This document shows, piece by piece, positions 23,752 to 36,025 of a stretch of 64,000 bases of DNA (its first letter is position 1; each line of letters begins with the position of its first letter). Position numbers and translations under genes: made by a program. This DNA is from Coniferiporia sulphurascens. Lineage: Eukaryota > Basidiomycota > Agaricomycetes > Hymenochaetales > Hymenochaetaceae. A model generated the notes under the pieces. The model did not search any database. It was not told the DNA's origin and saw nothing but the letters and a program-made list of their open reading frames with translations. The stretch is from positions 4,774,001-4,838,000 of the forward strand of contig NBBA01000001.1 in assembly GCA_002794785.1 (NCBI GenBank), read 5' to 3'.

Positions 23752-26036
23752 GGTCCCCGGAGTTGAAGACGCGATGCTAGCAGTATGCACGAGGGTCTGG
23801 AGCCACAACTGAAGATACCGGCACAGGCGCACACTCGGCGCGGTAAAACAAAAACACAAACACAGGCACTCGGCGGAGGGCTTTCTGAGCAATATACACG
23901 TAAAGCCGTCAAGACGAGGGCGGGTGGCTGCTGCTGCTGCTGGACGTAGTGATGGTAGGACGAGGACTTAGCGCAGCGACAGGTGGCAGACTTCCGCTTT
24001 CGCGCGGTCGCCTGCAGGCGCCCTCAAGGATGCGGCAACTGCAGCCCTCGTTTACGGTAACAGCATTCGAATTGTTAGAGAGCGTATTTGCAAATGACAG
24101 GAGGAAGGTGAGTTCATCTCCAGGCATGGACAGACACAGCTTCAACGGCCGCGCCCTCCGACTGTTCAGGGATTGAACTTTATGTAAGATAGTAAATAAC
24201 GGCACTAGTATTCGGCTATTACATTTTGTTATTATTTTCCCACTTCTACTTCCACTTCCAGCACAGCCCTGCAAGTACTGCTCCCGCAATCACCTAGTCT
24301 AGCCCAGATAAAGCCCGTCATCTTTGTCTAACGTCGTCCGAAATCACTTCTCATCAAATCAAATAGCAGCTACACGAGGCTTGTTTTTAAGGATATCCTT
24401 TTTGCTGTGTCCAATCAGGTGCTGCTTTGATGGGACTTACCATTCCTTTTTCCTTTCGTATATCCGGCGGGGTTTCCGCTATTATCATCGCTGAAGCGAG
24501 TTGGATCCTGTCTGCGATGCTCGCGGAGCCGCTGCTCCTGAATCCTCATCAGATCTCCGTCAAGTCGCTTTGCTTTGGAATTGGCTAAACGAATTGCTAA
24601 GCTTGGCCGGCCGCACACTCCGTCTGCAAGCGTCAGTTTTGGTACCTTACGGCGATGAGGAATGCATTGTCTGTCTTCCATGGCTGCTTAATGAACAGAA
24701 GAATGCGAAAAGGGTTAAGCATCCGACGCGTCGGAAGACAAACGGGCGCTAGAAAAAGTGAGCGTCATTTGCTGACTTGTTGGGCTGGAAATCTCATGCA
24801 CGACGTCCGTGAAGTAGAAATTGTGTAAGCACTCCGGCTTAAAGAAACTTGGGCGCCATGGTGGACTTGTGAGATAAGGCTCGGGCTGAGTCGGGCGAGA
24901 TGGCTTTAATTCCACCTCGCACAGCATATCATTGTTGTTAAACGAACACTGTGCAGGGGGCAGCTCAGAGGGAACGGCGACATGAGTGCGCCTTGGGTGT
25001 GCACATTGGCTCGAGCATAACGGTCAGCCATATCGACGAGTTTCGGGAGTCCATCATCTCCTTCCCAGGTGCATACCACGGGCCTTTTTTCCACAGATGA
25101 ATTCGGATTCAGGACCCGGATTTCCGAATGGAGGCAACTACCTGAGGTGCTACGAACCACAGGAGGTCCTGGAGGGACTACATAGTACATACACATCCGC
25201 ACTGGGCCGTTCAAGTTTACCACCAGTCGCAGGTGTAGATATTGCAAAAAATGTTTTGTGCCTTTCTTTTCTCGTTTCCACCGTACGCCACGGTCTGCCT
25301 TAGCTCGATAATGGGTACCACTGCACGGTTTCAACTACTGCGTTTTTTGAGTTTAGCGTTAAATTCAATACCGTCGAATTTGAACTTCCTATATTCGGAT
25401 GAGGACGAAACCGTCTACCTTATTAAACACTCAGCCGGTGATCAAGACTAGAAAGGCCTCAAATGCAGAAGGAGTACAACTACCCGTTGCATAAACTGAC
25501 AGTTACTTATGTAATGTAGCCGCCGACCATGTATTTCATTTGTTTGACTAAAAACTCGCCTAGACTCTCAACACAAAATTTACCGGCCGCATTCACAAGT
25601 ATGCAGTAACACTATTTAGAAACAGAGGCCTTGTTCCATCCACACATAATTAAGTCCCGTTCCGATAGGAAATCACTAATTACTCCTTTCCCTTTCTTAG
25701 ACCCGGCGGACTTTTTCCCCCCCATTGTCTTCACTAAGGCTGGACCGAGCCAAAACCTGCAGGACAGTTCTGCCTTGCGATGCTCGCGGATCCACTACGT
25801 ATGTAGCAGATCCTTGCTGGGATGCACTCGCCCGTGCACTCGGTCGACCGCACGGACTCTTTGCCTTGGAAGTGGTTAAACGCCTGCACGTGATCTGGTT
25901 AGCCGCGCGCTCTACCCACGAGCGTTAAAACATTTAGAGATGGCGACGTACGGCGACAAGAGACGGGTCGGCTTCCATGGCTTGTTAAATGAAAGGAAGG
26001 GAGAGGAGACAATTGGGAATCCGACGCATCGGGGAG
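23752..26036. other. Gene-poor interval with uncharacterised ORF fragments
   Basis: About 2.3 kb between two minus-strand genes. A minus-strand ORF (24906-25334) and a neighbouring one in another frame (24715-24927) have a plausible coding look (for example GDDGLPKLVDMADRYA) but I recognise no family and no splice pair that joins them. Segments near 24430-24750 and 25660-26030 look weakly alike (CCGGCGG, GCGATGCTCGCGGA, TTCCATGGCT, ATCCGACGC), suggesting an old duplication. Could be decayed gene remnants. A short CTG run lies near 23925-23940. Confidence 0.3.
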
Positions 26037-28945
26037 TTAGGCAGACGACGGACCTTCGGTGACGAGATGCCACCATGTTGCGTTGAGGGGGTCATTCGGA
26101 CCCCAGCCGGTGATATTCCCTCCGTACGTCGCGCGGGTGTCGTATTCAAAGGCGAACGTCGGACCGATAGCGATCTGATCGTCTAGCTCAGAGAAAGAGT
26201 TCACGTCGGCGCTCCACCTAGCCAGGGGGTGTATAATCATGTTAGGAAACACAGTGACGAAGTAGATGGTAATGCATGGGACTCGGAACGGAGAGGCTTA
26301 CGTGTATGCGTCAACAATATCGAAGGTCTGTGACGGTATACATATTTGAACTCAAGAACGACGACTTTTAAAGGACTACTCACGTTGGAGTCGACTTCGT
26401 AAACTCGGAAGCCAGAGTTAAGATTCGTCAGAGGAGTGAGCGACGGTGCAGTCTTTTAATATTTTTAGAAAATGGTAAGTACTGAAAAACTCAGCACAGC
26501 TCACCCACGAAACGGCATGGGCGGTCGCAGCAGACATGTTTGTCCCATTGTTGGGGTAAAAAATCTTAAAATCGCAATTATGGATGAGCAAGACTCCCGA
26601 TCGGTAAGGTAGCCTACGGAGAGCTGATCTTCGTGAGTATGACCCCAGAATATGTCTAGGCATTCAAACGTGTTCACAAATATAGGAAAGAAAAGGCCCT
26701 AGGAAAACGCACTGGCAATGACGTGCGGCGAGAAGCGATCGACACTGTGCGGATCATTATGTCAATCATCGGAGTACAATAACGGAAGTAAAAAAAGTAC
26801 ATTTGATAGACTGACAATTGGACAATGAGCATTTAGTACTGCAGGTCAAGTCATCAAGATGGTGGACATACACAGGTTTGAAGGGTTTAAAAGAGGGTTT
26901 GTTCCATCCCAACCGCTCGGGACGTGACCCAGAATCCAGACTGCAATGCCAAAGTGGGGGGTCAAAAACATAACAAGAACACAATCATGTTGTTGATGTA
27001 CCGCGGTCGCCTGCGTCTTCAGCGTCTTGCAATTCATCCGTAAGGAAGCGGAACATTCCGGACGTATCAATTTGCGTCATGTTGAAATAATTAAACCAGT
27101 TCGCGCTGATGCAGGAGTCAGTCAGTCGCGCGTTTCCCAAACCATGACAGAAGCGCATGATGCGCATTCCTCAATACGCACGTGTACCAGAAGTCCGTAT
27201 TGAGGGTCATGATACGTAGTCCGTCCGGACGGCGCACCATGTACGCGCCATAGTGCGCTCGAGTAAGCGATATGGCCGATTCGGGAAGCCAGCCTTCATG
27301 TTCCCAGAGACCTGCAACGTGATCGTAATTCCTGAATCACATAAGTGTTAGCCGAGCTTATGATAGCTGGACCAATGTAATTGTACCAGCTGAATTGTGT
27401 AGCAAGATCGCCCCCGAGAGAGTGCGGCGCGTCTTGAGCTCTGGAAACGTGTAAACATATCAGTGAATATGAGCTCCAAAATGTGAGAAAGACTCACGAA
27501 GCATGCGTATCGTGGTTACCAAGCGAAGGGTAAACGGGTCCTGAGCCAGTTATCCGCTTGAACAAGTCGTATAGCACAGTCTGTTAGGTAGAATCAGTGA
27601 GCAAGGGAATCATACACCGCTAGAGGAGTCATTCATTCATACCTCCGTGTACATAATGTACTCCCTTGAGAGTTCGTTATCTGGGTCGTGCGAGATTAGG
27701 TCGCCCGTATAAATCATGAAGTCAAAACCAGTATTCTGTGTTCCCGCGAGCACAGGAATTGCTTGCAAGGCCGTTGCCGCGAGAGCATACGGCGTATCAC
27801 TGAACAAAGCAATATTACCACCTTCCATTCAATATTATATCTAGGTGCGCAACGCACCAAAAGAATGAGCCAAAGCGCGGTGCGGGAAAAATCGCTTGGT
27901 TCGGGCTGCTGCTGGCCACATTACCCTCGCGGCAGCAAAGATTAGATGTACAATTTGCTTCTGCACCGGTAGTATATCCTGTACGAGTGAAACACACAAG
28001 TCAAATCAATTTACAGTTAACATTGGTTGTGATTGTGAGTTAGTTCTCACGCGGATCGATGTGGAAATCCGAAAGGTGAAGAACCTTGAGACGTTCTCCG
28101 CTCGGCTTCTTGGGTGCAGGCAGCGGGTCAGGCTTAGGCTTTGCAAACCAACCAGTCAGATTCAATACTGATGTTGGTGGCAGTGGGCACGCGCCCACGA
28201 AGTTTTGGCAGATAAGCTGTATAATAATACTGTTTAATTATGCGTTCGGGAGATTGGAAAGTAAATACGCACCTGACCATCGTAGCCAGCGACGTCTGCA
28301 TTGGCAAGCACCTGAGTTATCACATTTCCAAGCGCAAGTGGACCAACCACTGTACTGCAGTCTGAAAAGACGTGGAACGCTTCGCAAAGTCCTACGACAA
28401 CAGCTGTTCCTTGCTCCGGCGCGGCAAGCGCGACCATCTTTGCAAACCCGAAAGCAGCCTGACATGACGCACACGGGTTGTCAATGAAGGGCGAGTTCTC
28501 TGTCTCTGGAGAGGCGATGAGCTGGATCTGCTTTAGGGCCTGCTGTAGAAGGGTAGAAGAGGAGACTGTGGGCGGGAGGGGGTGTGGATCAGCTGTGTCG
28601 TTCTAAGGTACGCGAAGTCAATAACCAAACAAAAGAAGCTCGCGGAAATGACGCACGCTGGGAATTGTGTCCGGGTTCGTCAATTCAAGAGGAAAGACCT
28701 CGTGCTGCATGAACATTAATCGTCATAGGGAAATAAAGATTAATAGAGACTTTACGGACCGAAACTGGGTCGGAAATGACAGGCTGCACTTGTGCACTTG
28801 TTTGCGTAGGGTCGTTGTAATACTGCAAGTATATGGAGGTCGGGAACGCCCCAGGCGCAGTGAACGCAGAGGGGCCTAGGCTGAGTGATCGGGTGCTCGC
28901 TGCCGCCGCCACCGCGACGAGTAGAGCAAACCTGGTTTTTGCCAT
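26037..28945 (-). CDS. Secreted acid-sphingomyelinase-like phosphodiesterase
   Basis: Eighteen exons (28760-28945, 28657-28698, 28273-28602, 28051-28216, 27858-27978, 27643-27799, 27498-27580, 27387-27440, 27182-27331, 27002-27105, 26872-26940, 26801-26810, 26713-26744, 26618-26655, 26505-26564, 26384-26452, 26302-26327, 26037-26217) total 1878 nt, 625 residues. An N-terminal signal peptide is followed by a cysteine-rich saposin-B-like region (NPCASCQAAFGF...GLCEAF). The metallophosphatase motifs are DFHID (Asp236, His238), TGDLISHD (Asp315), GNHD (355-358) and GHTHED (506-511). Family members cleave phosphodiesters such as sphingomyelin outside the cell or in acidic compartments; the true substrate is inferred. 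Exon 12 is a 10-nt microexon needed to complete NLFYQIVDR. No C-terminal membrane anchor is seen. Confidence 0.94.
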
Positions 28946-29421
28946 TACTGAGGACGATAACCGCAGGGTTAGTACCTCAAGCCACGAATTTTCCAGCTGG
29001 TAGACCTTTTATACCTGTCTACTACAGCCACCCGCCTCCATCCCGTCGAATCCGAAGCTATAGCGTGCTTCCTCCCCACTATTTCAGGCGCGGGCGCGTG
29101 CTGCGCCCTGTTTGCGGACTGAATGCCTTGCGAAGTGGAATCGTCGCGGCCTCGAGGCGTAGCACATGGACTGGGGACGAACGTGCGTCGGATCGGGCAG
29201 AGTCTGGCTGGTATTCCCTATATTTGCCTTCCAACATGTGGTACAAGTTCAATCTACAACAGCAAGACTATAATCGCGAGCAGTGTGAGCAAGGAACCAG
29301 CTGAGCCTTGAGGATACGAGCAGCCAGGAAAGTGTAAAATATTCCAAATTTCCAGTGAGCCGAGCCCAAGGCTCGACGGCCGTGTTGTGAGAACGGATTA
29401 CGTTAGACACCAGACACCGAA
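28946..29421. promoter_or_regulatory. Divergent intergenic promoter region
   Basis: A 476-bp gap lies between the start codons of the phosphodiesterase (minus) and the 1309-residue gene (plus), so both promoters should be here. No specific element was identified. Confidence 0.4.
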
Positions 29422-32400
29422 ATGCTGAACTCCGCGTTGGTATTCACTGCAAGTGTCCAGTGCCAAGGATCATCTAGCAAGTATCTACTTATGAACAACG
29501 AGAACGAGGGTCCGCTGCGGGCGCACATTCACGAGCTCTTATTTGAATATGCACGCATGCATCTGACGGTCGACCATGTGGAGTTCGTGCAGGACGCGGT
29601 ATCGGACGTAAGTTTACTCTCATTCGAAGGCAAAGCGCTGGGAACACTCCCCCCAGCTCCTCTCAGCCATTCTAAAACCGCTGCCAACGCACGAGCCAGG
29701 GTTGCTCGCACTCCCGGTCGATCCGCTCGAGATGCTCGGGAAGAAGCTGAGGCAGGCCGCGCTGGTACCGTTTGACGAGATCTGGGATACAGAGCCGGAT
29801 ACCGTGCAATTCCTGAGAAAGACTTTGATGTTTCGAACGGGCACAAGGACTCGGCGCGTGTGGGATGAAGATGACCTCGGTGAGCGCCCAAATATGGCTG
29901 TCGGGCCTAACTCTGGAATTATGGCTTGCAGTGGATCTCACGAACATGCCGTATCGCTTAATGACTCCCGTTTTATCGCGCTCATCAAAAAGGAAGACAC
30001 CCGAAGTTGGGAGGAAGCCGTCCGAAAATAAGTCAATGGCCGCTGTACTTTCAGCGTACTCGATAAATCGCGCCCCGGATGAGGTGCTGGAGGATGACCG
30101 GAAAAACCTTGAGGACTTCATGTATGCATGTCTTATGCTGCGACTTACAACATCGAATCTTACTGAAGGAATATTAGGGATGTCAAACTTACTTTTACTA
30201 TAGACGCCGAGACACGTTCAGCTCTGGTTGCGTGTCGAGAACGCACGCCATTTCTTGCACTTATTAATGGCTCGTACTCTCTCCCAAAGCCAATTGCAGC
30301 TTTCCTTTCCGAGTCTACAGTTTACGAAGAGAAGTTCCGGATGTCGACCCCGCCCCTTTTCACACGCGATCGAAGGGCGAATAAGCAGATAAATGAAGCG
30401 AATACATATTCGTTTGATCATGTGAGTCTGGCGGGACTTATGCAGCCTGTGGACGTAGAAAATATTTACCCGGACGTTGCGGATGCAAACATGGTCGTAC
30501 TGAATGGCTGGGGTAAGCGCATAACACGCATATAGACACGTGCTTAAAACCCAATTTTTTCAGCCACGTTTGCTCCTAGCGCATCATTGAGTCAAGGAAG
30601 TCCGTCGCTTTCACCCGGAGAAAGCGACTTGGATGAACTCGATGATGATTCGCATTTGTGGGGGCTGTCTTCTTCCGTAGGTGTACCTGCGCTCTATGAG
30701 ACTTGGGACAAAGTAAGGATGGGTGCGTACTTTAATACTTACCTTAAGTGTGGACGCTTTAAAATTTGACTTTTGACTTCGCCAGATGAACCACTTTTTC
30801 CTCGCTCAGAACGTCCGCGAACCGGGAAGACTGATGATGTCGTGAGAGTGAAACAAAGGCAAGTTATGTCCGTGCCCTTCTGTAAAATTGGATTGATGCT
30901 CATAATGACGAAGCAGCTTATCATCATTCATGTCGGAACATCTGTCAGCCAACGTAGTCCGTATCGTGACTACTCCGAAGTCCGATGACACCGCTTCGCA
31001 TGGGCGTATGCGTCCGCTTTCCCCACCTGCATCACTCGTATCGTTGTCTATGCTCGGCCAGCCTCCTTCAGAGGCAGAAATCGCCTCTGGACCATCAAGC
31101 GAGTCAGGAAACAAAAGCGAACTTGATGAAGATGTTCGACGTATATTCAAGTGGCACGAAGAGTCTACGAGCAACAGTAGGACGAAATTTCAGGATGTGA
31201 TAATGCAGGAGTGCTTGGACGAGAAAGAAGGCATGTTCATGAATGGTCGGTTCCCACCGCTGTCTTCCTTTTCATTACCATTCTGAAGTAGGTACGCTTT
31301 TATTGAATTGCTAGTACCTCTGCTTCCCCCTCCGAACGCATATATGAGGACTACTGTCGGCGGAGAACAAACAATGCCAACCTCAGCCAAGACTCGTACA
31401 CAAACCAGTTCACATATAAACGTATTGCCTCCTGCGAATTCGAAGAAAGTTACTGGCCTCAAATCGCTCAACCTCGAGCTCAGTTGGCGGTTCGTTGAAT
31501 TTTTCCTTCACGATTCGATTTTTCAACTATATTTCGGTCTAAATGTTCTAAGCGCGTATTGACCTTTCGCTTTTTTTGGGCAGGCCATTTTCTTTTGGGG
31601 TGAAGATCCCTACGCACGCGGAACTCGCACGGGCTCACTCCCCTCCATCTTTCGGCAATGTAGGAGGCCTTGGATTCAGGGACGAGCCGGCGGAAACACA
31701 AGCAGTCGAGGACTTACTAACGAACTCAGTATTCGCTTCTGACACCGCAGATTTTTCTCAATCCATTCCATCGGGCCCGAAGAATCACTGTTCTGACCTC
31801 CGTTTCTTTAAAGACTTACACACTGACACGAATTCTGACCATCTGGTTCTGAAGTCTGACTTGGGAAGGACCTTTGACGACGATCAACTGTTCATTCTCA
31901 CGCGCGCTGAACGTCGCGCTCTTTCCTTTCAACGCGACAAAAACGCCAATGCTGAGGACATGACGCCTACTGTTAATGAGCTTTACTCTTCTAATGGGTC
32001 CTCTGATGTTTTCTCGGTTATCACTCCCGACTTTGATCCACTGCTCTCGGCTCCTCAAATTGCTCCTTATACTAGCCTCCACTTCGAAGAAAATGCCCAT
32101 ATTGATGCTTCTAATTATACGGAGGACGGAGCTAGGATTAGCTACACAATCTTTGAAGATACTGGAGACCTGGACGTTGTCCGCGACTGGAAGAAGCGCC
32201 ATGTCCTTGATGCTGATTCACGTGCTGAAGGTGTTACTGGCAGAAGCGGTCCTGCAGTCTGGGAGGCTTTTGACAAAGGTTTTGAAGACGATCTCGCACA
32301 AACCGGATCGGATACGCTCACTATTGACCCGAGGGACCTCGTACTAAATCATGAGATATGTGTACCTCAGACACGTCAAAATTTACTAGTCGATTCACAG

Positions 32401-33982
32401 AGAGACTTATCTAAATCGGAAGAACTCTCGGTGCAGCCTCAATCCCGATTTCCGATAGACCAAACGGATGTGTCGCATGGCCGAGACGCATATATATGTA
32501 ACACCGAACTTGAAGTTGACAACGCCGTGCGTAAGGAAGCTCTCGACCACGAAGAAATGCAAGGGATAGTCGAGGGTGACCTGGACTCATCCCATATGCG
32601 CCCAGTCATGCTCACCGACGGTCAAGCATCCAATGTTAACCGCCTACCCGATCCCCATGACTTGGAAACCGACATCGCCGGCACAGAAACTAGCATATTA
32701 TCACCTCGAAGGAATCACGTACCTAAAGAATTACTTTCAGCCTCCGTCCCATCCTTTCTCTGCGATCGCCAGTCTCTTAGTTTCTTTCTACAGCTCAGAG
32801 GGAAAAAGATCACTGCTTCTGATTCTGGCCCCGCTGATTCCGTTGGTCATCCGGAGCAAATTTGTTCTACTGATGTCTTGCCGTTGCCCGATGAACACTC
32901 TGTCCCCCAATTTGATGAGTCCGCTCGAATGAACCTTTTCGTGGAGACGCGCGCCTTCCTCCTCCCCGAGAATTGGACACTGCCAACCTCAGAGCACACG
33001 TACCTCTCCTCGCTCGACTTTATTCAACAGCGTGCGCTCGTCTGCTTTCTGGAATCTCCGCTCTGCGCTATACGGCTCGTTGAGCGTGAGAGCTTGGCTC
33101 CGCCTTGTGTTGTTTCTGCTCCTGCTTCTGGCGTTGGAGTGCAGCATACGGCGGATGTGTCACTCATTATCGGACCTCATGCTGCTGTCGTTTTCTTTCC
33201 GCTCGTCTCCCTCCCCTCGCAGATAGCATATACCACACTTCTGAATGCTCTTGCTACACATTCGTGGCGCTTCGCACACATCCTACTTGTCCTCATTGCG
33301 TTCCCGCGCAACAATCTATTCCGCGCCTCCAACCCAAATATTAATTCCAACCCACAGAACAGGAACACCGATGGGCCATGCTCGTATAGTCCTCCCGTGC
33401 TTAAGGCCGTAAGACGTATTCGTCGCGACCTGGCATTACAGGAAGGCACAGGGGAGAAGAATCCAACTTGTGTGACGGAGCTGGCTTTTGCGGATGGAGT
33501 TGAAGAGGCGGCGATTCTTGTGCGCGCCTTTGGGGACGTAACGCTCCAGGGGAGTATGATTGACTATACACCATACGTCGAGGAGGATGAACAAGAGGTG
33601 AGTTAAAATCGAGATCTTTCTGCACATTCCCAACCTTGCACACAAAGCTGATTCTGCTTCGGATAAAAACAGGGCGAGTACGACCTCGCACAAGTCGAGG
33701 GCATGAACGCGTTCTGCGCAACTGTAATATTACAGTGTTGTTCACTGGACGAGTTTCTTGAACTGTCGCCTGAGCGGCGTACGTCCGGATTTGCAGAGTT
33801 GATCGGGAGAGAGAGGATTGTGGGTAGTTTTGTGGTGTTTTTTACTCCTAGCGACAATTGCTGAACGTCGGTGCGAATTAATTTTATTACAGGAACATGT
33901 TAATGCTGTCTTGAGCGGTCGCATACAAGAGATGTCTCTGGATTTACCTGGATCATCTGACCCTATGTCTTTGAGCGAATGA
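29422..33982 (+). CDS. Large protein with XPF-like C-terminal region, candidate SHOC1/Zip2
   Basis: Eleven exons (29422-29607, 29657-29879, 29932-30121, 30169-30512, 30564-30722, 30786-30858, 30917-31245, 31315-31489, 31584-33597, 33673-33819, 33893-33982) give 3930 nt, 1309 residues; every junction keeps frame. The middle is acidic and serine-rich with no recognised domain. Around 33060-33330 the chain LVCFLESPLCAIRLVER, ADVSLIIGPHAAVVFFPLVSLPSQ and WRFAHILLVLIAFP resembles the ERCC4/XPF nuclease core, with the catalytic ERKxxxD replaced by non-acidic residues. A nuclease-dead XPF-like domain at the end of a long, poorly conserved protein is the pattern of the meiotic crossover (ZMM) protein SHOC1/Zip2. 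That name is an inference; the coding structure is firmer. The intron 30859-30916 is GC-AG, and the donor at 31246 (GTCGGT) is weak. Confidence 0.6.
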
Positions 33983-36025
33983 ATTAAGGGTCCCTGATAA
34001 CGGTGATCTGTAGGTAGAATACCGTACCTATCATTTTCCGGATCAAGTATCTCTCACAACCAAGCGCAAGCCACCAACGGGCTGTTCTTACGAGGAGTTT
34101 TAGCTGTATATTTTATATAATGTAGGGGTAGCTTCGCTGGGGGTTGTTATAGAGAATTAGTAGAACATGGATAGAAACACATGTACATGCTAAACATACG
34201 TAGTACGAGGAAAGGGGATGCGCACAGGCTACGAAAACACAGCAGTAAATGTCACTGGTTTGTGATGGACAGAATGAATAAGATGGGGGGTCGCAATGAA
34301 AATGTGTACGGCGCTCTCCTGCACTGTATATAGTGTGCAATCACAACTGCAAAAGAAAAGAGAGGACGCAAAAGAGAGCATTACCTACTTTCAGTGTCTT
34401 CAGTCTCCTAATCGTAAGCGATGAACACACAGCAATAAGGACGTTACGTAGACTCACTATAAAGACGCGAGGTGGATTTGGACGCCTCTATGATACTTGG
34501 GATAGTACTAGTGAATGAAAGCATCAATGTCTTTGAAAATATGCGGGCCATCAAGTGTGCTGTACCGGGTAGAGGGTGAATTGAGTAAAATACAGCCATG
34601 CCTTTGAAAAAAAAAATACCCACCATGGCGACGGAAGCTAAATTATGACCGAAAGCTCATGCGCGCAGTAAGGGCGTGCATGGATTATGTCACTATTTGA
34701 CTGCTTATCGGTATCGCGGCCCAAGTTGTCCAAGAGACTATTTTGAAGCGGGAAGAGAACGTCCGCCGAACACAGGGGATTACGAAATGAAGGAAGGGAT
34801 TCACAATTCCGTTGTATCAAGTAGTTTAACTTGCCGTACCTTCCTTTACGAGGCAACATGGTCTTTTCAAAGTGCTTTTATCGCAACTTGTGAACTTGTG
34901 ATTGTTGCCCTGTTCCCAGACTTCCACTTGTCTTGCGACCGAGCCGCTTTTTTACAATTTCCCGAGCGCGCGGACACAACTGCGGCTCGCGTGTGTGGAA
35001 TTAAACATACGACTGAGATAGTGTTGCCGGGTTCGTCGGTGACTTCTCGAAGCCACAAGAATGGCAACGGCGGTAGTGTGGTGTTGATGGCACCGGTCGC
35101 ACTCGAAGTTTACTGTTGGCCTATGCTGATGGCACCGCCATAATCTTCCTCCGCGACTGAGCCAAGTTTATATTCCAGGCTGTGTTGCACTGTGCAGGTA
35201 TAGCTCACCGTGGGCATCCGACAGTGCAAACGACGAAACGGGTGTGGGGTAAAGCTGCACAGACTTTGAACTCGTGGATTATGCTCGGCCGTAGCCATAG
35301 GGAACATAGAGACCCGATCCTTTTCTGGGTTCATCTCAGTTGCTCCCGCGATAACATTTAAGTTCACGAGCAACTGCGTCTGCAACAGTGTTCACACAGC
35401 GCACGATGTTGAACTGAATAGCAGCATGACACGCTTCCTCGGACCACGCCCTGGGAGCAAACGTCCACTGAAAATCTGCAGCCGGGGCACGCGGTTGAGG
35501 AGTCGACGCACAATGATGAAAGGGATGGGCCCACTCTTTGTGCGTCATCGACCGCTCTGACCGAGGAGCAGCGCCTCTGCGGTCGTGCCTTGCCCGTGGG
35601 ATGAGTTCTGGTTGGACAATCTTCAGTTGGCGATTAATCTCGTCGCTCCTCCTCCTTGCCTGGTGCCTTTGCACGTTCCTACTACAACAAGCGCGCCGAG
35701 CGGCGTGAGCAGGTCGTCATGACCTTCTGATGGTCGCAGTAGACACGTGAGTCCATTCAGTTCCTTCGTATATGAGTACAGATAAGAACGAACTCATGTT
35801 ATTCATTCATTAGCGTACCCGGCCAAGTGCGTCGCCATAGTCTCCGCCAGTTGTTATTCATGTGCTTACTAATCATATCAGTATGCGATTAGTTACGTAA
35901 TGTAAGTTACATAAGTAAGTACCATAGACGGGGATTCTGCTTTTTTTACGATCGTAATTTGAACGTTCGAGCTTCAAAGACCTGGCTTCGTCAACTATGC
36001 AGGTCGCAGCGCTGAATTCATAACG
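33983..36025. other. Intergenic region without recognisable gene
   Basis: About 2 kb. ORFs at 34676-35143 (+) and 35336-35674 (-) are the longest; neither shows a family motif or supporting splice structure. It contains the promoter of the methyltransferase gene. Confidence 0.35.

Noticed and set aside
34676..35674. ORFs in the spacer before the methyltransferase
   Set aside because: No recognisable family, no conserved splice sites and opposing overlapping frames.
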